Below are positions 1-10,800 of a stretch of 64,000 nucleotides of DNA, one piece after another. This DNA is from Patiria miniata (taxonomy: Eukaryota > Echinodermata > Asteroidea > Valvatida > Asterinidae). A program made the translations under genes and the position numbers. The notes beneath the pieces were generated by a model that made no database searches, was not told the DNA's origin, and saw only the letters and a list, made by a program, of their open reading frames with translations. The stretch spans positions 1,736,001-1,800,000 of the forward strand of contig NW_024037074.1 in the NCBI RefSeq assembly GCF_015706575.1, written 5' to 3'. Each line of letters starts with the position of its first letter. The stretch's first letter is position 1.

Positions 1-1750
1 GCACATACACTGCAGCGCGTAAATGCAAAGATATTGCGAAAATGCAAGCTTGATAATGTTCCAGATTATCCTTTCCAGGTGGTACCTCGGCTTAGACAAG
101 TTACACATGTATTTCCTGTTCCTTAAATAACTTAGAAAAGCTAAGAAAAAAATGGAAATATTTACACAATGAGGTTTTGGCAGCACCTCAGGGGAAAACT
201 TGTTTTCATTTTAATTGGTGATTCGTGACTCGGACTCGGACTTGACCTTTTGTAACTCGTGACTCGGACTCGCACTCGACCTGCTTGACTTGGGACTCGG
301 ACTCGGACTCGATGTTTGGTGACTCGAATACAAGTCTGGTAGTTATAGGGAGGGGTTGTTAACGAGGGCACATACAGTCCGCATGCAGGGTGGGGACGTG
401 CCCCCTCTCATGCACACCCCACCCTTCTTTGCTTGCCTTAGGGCAGCAGCTCAAGACTGACGACGGAAAGTCAATGATACCCAACAAGCTCGTAACTCAG
501 CACGGACGGGTCAGGAACATTTTGACGGTACTTGTATTTCTGAGAACGGCTTGGTATTTGGTAATGTTTGCTGTCTTTGACGACATTTCCAAATTGCTGC
601 CGGATTTTAAAGGGAAAAGGATGCTATTGTCCTCAATAAAAACATACCCTATGCTCTTCGAAAAAAACCTGATTTTTTTTTTACTTACGACTTGTCAATT
701 TGTATGTTTTGTTTTAACAAAATCACTACGTTATTCAGATCTTGGGCATCTGCAGCCGGCTCTCAGGGAAAAAAAAGGAATTTCATTTGGCGCATAAATG
801 GGCCTGCTGCCCGCCCTGCATCAACTTTGGTGACTGGAAATAAAAACTAAACGTCGGTGTTTTTTTTTCGTTCGATGTCTCATTCAAACAGGAATGATTT
901 TATATTGCCCCAGGCAAATAGCGATTAAAACAATAACAAAAACAAATCTATTTTGGAAGTGAAACTCGAACTGGAACGCATCTTTTTGTGCTTCAAAAAT
1001 CATACATATTGCGCACCAAGCAAGAAAACTGTTTTCACTGATGATGCTTCCACAATCAAATCTCTTTCCAAGTAAGTTCGGTAGACATTGCTTTTCAAAT
1101 AGAAGTAGGCAGATCCGACGAAAACGTTGAATGTTTAGACATGATTAGAAACAGTACCGGCATATCAAGGGGTGCGGAGAAATGGTTGTGCACATGGACT
1201 CGCCAATCTGAGGGCGGTCGCGCATGACCATAATTTGGTTGAAGTTCACTGTGAACCAACGGGAGGAGTGGGGGTTTCTAAATGTTAGTAGGAATGTCAA
1301 ATCACGAGACAGGTTATCCAAAATGGAAATATATTTCTGTCAACTTTTTTTTTTTTTACATGCGTTGACTTCAGACCTAGGCCTATATCAAATGCAACGA
1401 CGCATTTCCCCTTCCCCTAAACGTCAAGCAATATATAAGCTTGGAAAAAACGCCTAATAATTTTTCAAAAATATTTTTTTGGGGGCAGAGAAAACTGCCG
1501 AAAGAATCCCCATAAAGTTGTCTCAATTCTCTTTAATTTCCAAAAATATTAAAATTAGCCTACATATCATGAAGAAAAACAACTGAAAGACCGCGACGGC
1601 ATAATTGCTCCATAGAGGGCGCCATTTCAGTTACTCAGGAGTAGTCTGGACCCATTCAGGCATTTAGCTGTAATTGTTTGCTGTTTAAACGGCTGAACAC
1701 GTGCTTTGTATCAGGAGCCAGACTTGGCATTTACTGCATGTATTTTTGTC
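1..1750. other. Upstream intergenic region, mostly unrecognised
   Basis: No gene could be recognised here. The stretch holds a GACTCG simple-repeat patch near 222-325 and an open frame at 390-797 (plus strand, 135 codons) that resembles no family I know. AATAAA-type signals near 635 and 840 could belong to the 3' end of a gene lying to the left of the window, but that is only inference. Human AHSA1 lies next to VIPAS39; I looked for a VIPAS39-like first exon on the minus strand and did not see one. Confidence 0.5.
222..325. repeat. GACTCG-rich simple repeat
   Basis: Imperfect tandem GACTCGGACTCG units with interruptions such as GACTTGGGACTCG. It is low-complexity sequence with no coding meaning. 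Confidence 0.7.
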
Positions 1751-1752
1751 AT

Positions 1753-1765
1753 TTCGAGAAATTTC
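1753..1765. promoter_or_regulatory. Heat-shock element upstream of AHSA1
   Basis: The sequence reads TTCGAGAAATTTC, an exact TTCnnGAAnnTTC three-unit heat-shock factor site, with another TTC at 1770-1772. It ends about 104 bp before the AHSA1 start codon. Aha1 genes are known heat-shock factor targets, so position and gene identity support a real promoter element. No TATA box or start site could be assigned. Confidence 0.6.
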
Positions 1766-1868
1766 TTATTTCCGACCGCGTACATTATTATATTGAGTGG
1801 GTGGTCAGTGTGGTCAGTTGCCGTTTCTTATTCCGAAGTAAGTCTGTAAGTTTTTTTAAGTGTACACG

Positions 1869-4800
1869 ATGGCCAAGTGGGGACAAGGTGACCCTCGGTG
1901 GATTGTTGAAGAGAGATCGGACGCTACAAATGTTAACAACTGGCATTGGTGAGTCACTGTGACTAGACGCAGTCTGGTCATGCTGGTAAAACAAAGTAAA
2001 ACAACGTTCAGACTTTGACAACCATTGTTGTATTCAACAAATTGAACAACTTCCAGCATGTCCGGTGTAACAAAAACAACATTTGATAGGGAGTCCAGCG
2101 AATCTCATTTTTTAAAGAAAGAAATCTCATGTTTTGTAATCTCTGACATGTCTGAAAAGAGAATTATAGTATACAACAAAATCAATGGCGTTTGATCGGT
2201 TTCGATCCAACTCGGACCCAAACCAACTCGGACCCAAGCCAACTCGGACCCATGCCAACTCGGACCCACTACCAACTCGGACCCACGACCAACTCGGACC
2301 CACTACCAACTCGGACCCATGCATGACCAGCTCGGACCCATCGTTTTCAATCATTCGAAATCGTTTTCAATCATTCATTTCAAAAAGTTTGTCCACTTCT
2401 CATCTGTTATTACAGTGATGCTGTTTAGTATAAATTTTCATTGTAATTGTAAGGTAAATTATCTCATATCTGTATTGCAGCAGTATAACATTTTTAAGCG
2501 CATTAAAATGCTATTTTGAAATGCACTTTAACTTGAAGTGTAATTAATTATTTATTATTTTCATTTGTTTTCCATTAAAACATATTGCGCTTTAAAAGTT
2601 TAACCAATTGTTTATTTTCATTAAAACATATTAATTGACATCGTTCACACCATCTTGCTAAATTTAACAGAAATTTATTTCATTTTTAATCCAAACTTCA
2701 ACGTAACAAGTATACAAATTAAGAACAGATCTTCATAGAAAAATAAAATTGGAAAGTATGGCATTAAAACATAAACACTTTCAAACATAACATTATTAAC
2801 TCAATAAATATAAGTAAACATAAGTCACTAAATAAAATAAATAAGATATAAAAACGAAGTCTATTCTAATCTCTATTTAAAAAAACCCACATAAACACCA
2901 TTGCATACACTGCAAGAAAAACGAAGGTTTCATATTAAACAAAAAAGTTAAATCAAAAAATTATTAAAAGTTAAACAGATTCATAAAAAAATCCCACAAA
3001 ATTCAAAGCCAGCATGTGAATTAAAAAAAAAAACAATTACATGAAATGAAAGGCCTAAATAGTTATTTCAAATTAATAACTTCCTCACTGAAACAAAATG
3101 TGCCACTTAAAACCACTTGTTACACAACAAAGGCCTGCAAAAACAAACAAGTAATTTATTTTTTACTGAAAATTATAATCCTTTGAATTTCGTTTTGAAA
3201 AGAAAATCGAGATTTTGAAAAAAGCACGTATATATCAAGTTGTACAAATGACATAGGAAATGATACGATATGCCTAACCTATACTATACGCTATTAATAC
3301 CTCTTGGTTTAGCTTCACAGGTCACGGTTTCAAACAGCTAAGCACGTTTAGTTTCATGGCGTTCAGAACGATAAGCGTTTAGCAACAGTATTTACTGTAC
3401 GCATCATAAAATAGCGCTCCACACAGCGGCAATACAAGAAAACAACAAAACTAGAAGCCCCATTCTGCCCAATGTAATTACAGAATATCTTCACTTTATA
3501 AGCACTAACATTAAGATCACCTATAACTATAATCTCTGAAACTAAAATGATTGAGTCATTGTTGGGTCCGAGTTGGTCGTGCTTGGGTCCGAGTTGGTAG
3601 TAGGTCCGAGTTGGTCGTGGGTCCGAGTTGGTGGTGGGTCCGAGTTGGAAGTGGGTCCGAGTTGGCGTGGGTCCGAGTTGGCATGGGTCCGACTTGGCAT
3701 GGGTCCGACTTTGTTTGGGTCCGAGTTGACCTGATACCGTTTGATCAGTTTCAAAGTATCAACGCGAACATAATGTATACTCCACAAATATTATTCAATA
3801 AACCTGCCAGCATGTTGGCCTATGAGTTTTGGAGCGACCGCAGTATATTCTTTACTTTATTCTTTACTTTATTCTTTACTTTACTTTATTCTTTACTTTA
3901 CTTTATTCCACCTCATGGTACAATGCAAAAATATAAAAAGGATTCTTCAAAATAAATTAGGTATGTCAAAACATACTCATACTCTTGTACCCCAAGACCT
4001 ATGCCCAATACTTCTTGACATACTCACGTTCATATCGCTAACATTACAAGTAAGGGTTGAATCGATCCCGATTCAATATATATTGATTCATGTCATGCTT
4101 GTATCATTTTGAACCTAGCGAAATCGATCCGCCGTTCATAATTTCGCATGCAGGTTGGGTACTTACCTAGAAATCTATATTTGCTTTCATGTGTGTTCAG
4201 GATGTACAGAATTGTAAGGTTTTTTTACCAACCTTACAGAAAGACCAACTGAAGTTGCTTTTGCCGAAAATTCTCAATTTTTCCCGACCTCCAAACTCTC
4301 CTGTCGCGAAATGTTCGGCCTCAATATTTCGCAAGTTTTATCTTGATGTGGATTTGCACCTCCAGGGTGGGTTGAAATCCCTCAAATGACAAACAAAAAG
4401 GTGAAATTTCAGAATTTCGTTCACCAGGATCATTGGAGTCTCGCACTCGGCCGTCTCTCACCGTTTGCCGTCAACTGAGGGCGCTTTAATTCTCTTGACC
4501 AAATCAGTGCGGCTTTCATTCCGAAAGTGTCTCCGTGCCTTGCGCAATTTTTTATCATTTTTCCCATAAAAATATTAGGGTAGGGGCTGTCAAAATAGGG
4601 TAGGTGGGGAACCGGAAGCAGAACTATTTTTTTGTTTGGCCTAACTGCTAGTGCAGATTAACAAGTGTAACACTATACTGCAATTGACAATTGGAGGTTG
4701 TAAACTTAATACATACACTACTTCTAATTCATTCTCTGCATGGTGTTTCTCTTCAGGACGGAGCGAGATGCATCCTGTTCATCGAAAGAGCACCTGAAAG

Positions 4801-7800
4801 AATTATTGGTTGGTCTGAAAATCCAAGACGATAAAGGTTGGTTCATTGTTTCATTAAATAATCATATTTCAACATTGTCATAATATGAAGAGATGGTATT
4901 CAGAGAAAATAAATTATTCTTTCTCTCTGCTGACAAATTCAGCTACGCCATCACAGCAGTCAAAATCAATCAGGCGACTGTTTTTAGCTGTAAAGAATTC
5001 CCTTGTAAATCTGATACGTGTCCATGCTTTGACTTGAGTTGATTGATATGCCAGCTGTACCTACAAATTGTCTCTTTTGTCTGTTGATAAAATTTGACTA
5101 GTGACAGTGTTTACACAAACGTGATCTGACTGTTTTTTACTAGTCTGAAAATTTGGGACTCTCAATACTGTGTATGATATGAGAGTTCCAAAACTTAAGG
5201 TATTGAAAACGTGCAATACAAGAAATAGACTGGCACCTGAAACAACCAGTCCAACATCCCTTCAGTACTGCATCATTGAACTGTGCCAAAAGAAGCATCT
5301 GGCATGTGTGGTACTAGTCTCTATTTCTACACATTTCTCCATAGTCAGTCACCAGACTAATGACAATATATGAAGAGGTCAGTCTTTTCAAACAGTTGGA
5401 CCATGGTTGGACATGTACCAGTCTAGTCTTTAGTCTCAGTTTGATATCACTTGACTTCCCTGCAATGTGTCAAATAGTGAAGAAAAGTCTCCTTTAGAAA
5501 TTGAATTGAGTCTTCAAACTTGGTTGGTGAAATAAGGACCTTTTCTTTGCCCAATTAAACTTTTGGAGAATTTTGTTGGCTGAAGAGTGAGTTGGCTTAA
5601 GAGTGATTTGGTTTTGCATATTTTTCAGCACTCTGGTTTTTTACTAGCCTGCATACAAATACATGGCGGGGGAAGTGGGAGAACCGTTTGACTGTCTGTG
5701 ACTGATCAAACAGTAGGAGGGTGAAACAAGAAAGAAAGAGGAATTTGTTATCTCTCTATTACACTTTACCTTATACATTGAAAAGAAATTCAGGAAAATG
5801 TGTCAGTGGCTCATTATTGTTCGTGTCTGTTCTCAGGTGAATGCGAGGTTATTGAGATGACAAGTATTGAGGGTGAAGCATCAGCCAGCAACAGGAAAGC
5901 CAAACTCATCTTCTTCTATGAATGGAACATCAAACTAGAATGGCAAGGTTTGTCGATGTGACACTAATCCTTACCCTCCCACAACCTTTTAAACTTGACC
6001 AGAAGATTTCAAAGAGTTTTGTTACTACATGCACGATGTTAGAGTGGGCCAGCTCGATTCCTTTAATCAGTTCGCGTCGGATGATGTGTATACACGCAAA
6101 GGTTTTGCAGTATTTGGAACGGATGATGGATAAACACGCATCGAGCGAGCCCAGAAATATCTGTCTGCGACCCGCTCGCAGCGAGCGAGGCCGGAAACAT
6201 CAGGGTGTGCTACCCGCAGATTTTGGCCTGAACCCGTCTGGCAACGATCTCTTGAAAAATATTCACGCGCCTGGGTCAGGTCACTGTCAAAATAAACCCG
6301 GCCTAAACTGGTTAACAGTTTAAAGTTGTATTCCTTATGCTATTTTTGAGATTCATCCCAAACAAATAGATTGATTTAAATTGCTACTTTTCTAGCAATA
6401 CAAAAGTTAGTCACTCTTGAATAAGGCATCGATCGGAAAAAAAGGCCAGTGTTCAGTTATTGAATTGTTACTTAACAATTTTGGATTATTGACCGTCGGA
6501 CAATAAGTTCGTTCTTGCGGGGTAGGCTGGTTCCCGCCACGCAATCAGTGCCGATAATGTACGGACCGAGACCCAGTCTGCTTGCAAAGCGGATCTGTTT
6601 GTGCCCAAAACAAAAACCCTTTTTTCAGAGGACTGCAGACGTCCTAAAAAGGAAAAAGGAGGGTTTTTGTTTAAATAAAACATACAAGTTGTTGAAGTTG
6701 AATGTTTTTTTTAAAGAACAAAATCAAATTTGTTAAAAGAGCACATGGAATTCAGCTTGAAGCACAAAGAACGTCAATGAAATTAATTCTCATTAATGAG
6801 GCTTTGCTTCTTAAGTACAACAGAGTTTAGTACAGTGTGCATGGTGTATGGAAATGGAAAATGAAAGTGACAATAAAATTGAATAGTTGTCTCTAATTCA
6901 TGTTTTTTGGGTCATCTGTTAAGGTAACCTCAAAGACTGCAGTACCAAACTAAAGGGACATGTAGAAATCCCCAACCTCAGCGACGAGAATGATTTGGAT
7001 CAAATAGACGTAAGTTCAACATTTCCCCCTCTTAATTCTAGGATTACTCTTTCCAGTTCTAAGTTCAGTGTGTCACTTACAGGGATGTGATGAGGGCACT
7101 AATCACAAGTCAATCACAGGCCGATCACATGACGATCACATGTCGATCACATGTCAATCACAAGTCTTTTACAAGTCATTCACAAGTCATTCACAAGTCA
7201 TTCACAAGTCATTTACAAGTCATTCACATTTTTTTTCTAACTTTCACTCGGGAGGTAACACACTGAGAATACAGTGTTTATACGTCGCTGAAGGGAAACA
7301 CCTAATTTGATTAACATCACCCCGACGCAAAATTCCATATTACGAATAATTAAATGGGGTACCCACTGCTATGTACATCAGATTCGAACCAGCCAACTGA
7401 TTCGTTAGCTCGGTGGTCGAGTGGTAAGACGTCTGCACTAGAAAGCAGGAGGTTGTGGTTTCGAGTCCCACCCGAGTGATTTTTTTCCAACTTTCACTTG
7501 GGAGGTAACACACTGAGTGTACAGTGTTTATGTGTCGGTGAACGGCTAAACCTATTTTGCTTTACATCACCCCGACGCAAACTTCCATCTTATGAATAAG
7601 TCATTCACATGTCGATCACATGTTGATCACATGTGGATCACATGTTGATCACATGTCATTCACAAGTCTAGTGACAAGCTAATCAAAATGAACTTTTGAC
7701 AACGGCATCCCTTTGTCGTGCACCGTTCCACAGACACCGCCATCTTTGTTGTCACATGGTAATCTCAGGTGGACATGTCATTGGAAATACGTCCCAACAT

Positions 7801-10800
7801 GTCATTGTATCCTGAGCACTCACTAGGGGACATTTTTTTCAACACGTTCTCGATTCTCCAAACGAGCTGTTCCCAGTTACACTGAAACTAAATTTCTGTA
7901 TGATGAATATTTGTATATCTTTCAATCAATTATATTCATGTTGTTTGTAAACAGATTACCATTACGACCAAGAAAAATACAGAGGAGTCCAGAATATTGA
8001 AGGAAATAATGCGCAGCAAAGGCACCACCGTCATCCGAGAACAGCTCGGCAAATATATCACCTTTCTCAAAGAGGGTAAGGTTTACAGAGAATTGGTGGA
8101 GAGCAATTTATTATATGCTTTCCCAGCTATTTTAAAACAACGTTTTTCACTCCAATTCACCAATTCTAATATTCAAATTCGTCCGAGATGAATTTCAGTC
8201 ATTTATCATGCAATTACAAAAGTTGGTCAACCTTGTTTAAGGGAATATACAACATTGGCAAACATCGAAGAACAAAACTACCAAATGTTTATGAAATACC
8301 TTACTAGGATGTTGGTAAATGACAGTTGGAAAAGCCTAACTATTTTTCATCTACTGCTCCAAATTAACCAATTTTTTTTTTCAGTCCATTTTTTTTGCTA
8401 TTGGTTACATGTTCATGAACGGGTGCAGGCCAGCTAGACTGGTTCCCTTACCTTACAATTTTCCGGCATTTATAACAAGATCAATTTCATCTTTAGTGGG
8501 GTCAGGGAACCAGACTACTTGAACATTTTTGTTTTTCTTGGTTTTTCCGGCATTTTCGAACCCAAAACATCAAATATCGGTGTAACAATATTTGATCTAT
8601 TATACTAACCCCTCAAATATAGTTCATTTCTGAAAATTACAGCAAAAGCCAATGATGTACACTCCCTTTAAGCACTTGGAACAAGAATATTCTTTTCAGA
8701 GATCAAATTCTTCTTATAACAATCAATTTAATTAAATTAGTCTGGTGTTTTTTTTTGTTTTTGTTTTCTCTTTCAAAGATATGAGTAAAGGAATGATACT
8801 GCCGTCAGTAGACACACAGAAAGAACCACAACCGGCCGTGTCTAAGCCAACACCTCCAAAGGTATTTTTTACATTAATCCTCCTTTTGTTTGATCAGTCA
8901 CAGACAGTCAAAAATTCAATCCTGTTCCCTGCCATGCCTTTTACAACAGTCAGATCATAATTTCTTGTAGGCACTGTGACAGTCAAATTCCATCAACAGA
9001 CAATTTAGCAGGTGACTGGTAGGAACAGCTGGCTAATCAATCTCCTGCAGTCAAAGCATGGCTATATCAGGTTTCATAACAATCACAGCCAGTCAATCCT
9101 GCTTTATGAAGGCAGGGAGCACTCGACTGTTAAAAACAGTCACTTGATTTAGTTTGACTGCTGGGCTGGCCTTGTTGAAATTGCCAGCCAGAGAGGGAGA
9201 GTTAAAGAATCCCTTTCATATGAGGACTCCTCTCTTTTGGATCCTGAAAAGTGTGCCCCACCATATGATAGTAGTTGGAAAGATCATTAACCGTAACCCC
9301 CTAGGCATTTTGCTAGGATGCAACCTCAGTCCTGCAAAATCCTCCAATTGGCCTCATGGAAAAATAGCACACAGCCTCAATCCTGCAAAATCCTCCAACT
9401 ACCTCCATGTAACAATTGCATACAGCCTTTGTCCTCCAAAGTCATCCATTATTGAATTGATTCATTGAAGGGTCAACAACTGCCATAATCTTTCAAAACC
9501 CTTCAACAATCACTGTTAATACGTTGAGGCAGTGCCGATGATATACAGAAGCAGTGTGGATGATTTCAAGTATCAACTAGTATACAAATATTGACTGCTT
9601 CGTGTGGTGTAGTAAAACTAGACTCCTGAGGTGATCCATGAAGCATTCGTCTCGGGAAAATAGAGTGCTCCATGGATCACCGAGGGAGGATAGTTTTACT
9701 ACACCACGAGATCAAGCAGTGAATATTTGTTTTATAACACCTCTCCCATAGATTCTGCTTGATTTTACGTGATAACTGATTAATTTAATCTAAATACAAT
9801 AACAACTGACTTCTATTTAAATACCAAATTAGTTGAAAATTAACTTGCACTTTTTCTAACTACCCCTTCACAAAATGTTTGAACCCAGCTCTGTAGCGCT
9901 CGCGCTTGGAAACAATACGCGCAACGCGCACACCCCTATGCAATTTGCACACAGTGCGTATAGTACTTTGTTTGCTATGGGTATAGTACTTTTGGCCGTG
10001 CACTGAAAGATAGCAAAAATAGAAAGTACCATGTGACTCGCCCTTGGCCAATCAAGACACAGATTCTGTGGGTGAGGTGTTATAATCCTAAATGTATGCA
10101 CGGCTAAGCATAAACAATGCATGGTACAGCCTTCACACAAGACCTCGACACAGTGCATGCTCTAAAATCGACTGACACATATTTGCCACAATCCTTCGAA
10201 ATTCTCCACTCATACAAAGAGGATTCTGGAGGATTTGGGAAGGCTAGGGTTAAAAAGTAGAACAATATAGTTCAAACAATTAAACTCATGATCGAGGTTT
10301 GCAGAGACGTTGTGCTACCCTGAATTCTGTGTGTGGGTGGAGATTGCTATCGATCCGTCACTGTTTTAACCCCATGCGTACGGGAAGCGGTCATGGCCGC
10401 GGCCGCTAATCCTCATTGGAATGCAGTTGCCAGCTGTGGTATGCCATGGCACAAGGCTAGTGGGTAGTTCCACAGCTGCTGCTTTTGTGCAGTCCCGCTA
10501 CCACACAAAGGCTGTGCAGTCATGCGGGCCACTTGCTCTATGTGTGGAGGAATGTCCCCATTACACCCCGTCCTTAAGGGGTTAAGCAAAGTCTGCCAAG
10601 TTGACGGGCTGTTTGCTGTGCTTCCTACCTACCGCTACCATTTATAAATATCCACAGAGACATGGTTGGACAGGAGAAAAATAAAACGATGCTTCATAAC
10701 GAGATTTGCATCTCGCTGAAACTGTTTTGATTCGGTGATACATGCGTTTTTAATCGTCTCTTTTAGGCTTCCCCGTCTACCATCCAGCAACAACACCAGG

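Noticed and set aside
3551-3955. 134-codon frame with GSELVVGPSW-type repeats
   Set aside because: It is a direct translation of the minisatellite arm of the foldback element; the opposite arm gives the mirrored frame.
7408-7478. Possible functional tRNA-Ser(AGA) gene
   Set aside because: The acceptor stem has a mismatch, the anticodon stem does not pair properly around CTAGAAA, and the long variable arm of tRNA-Ser is missing. SINE body follows directly.
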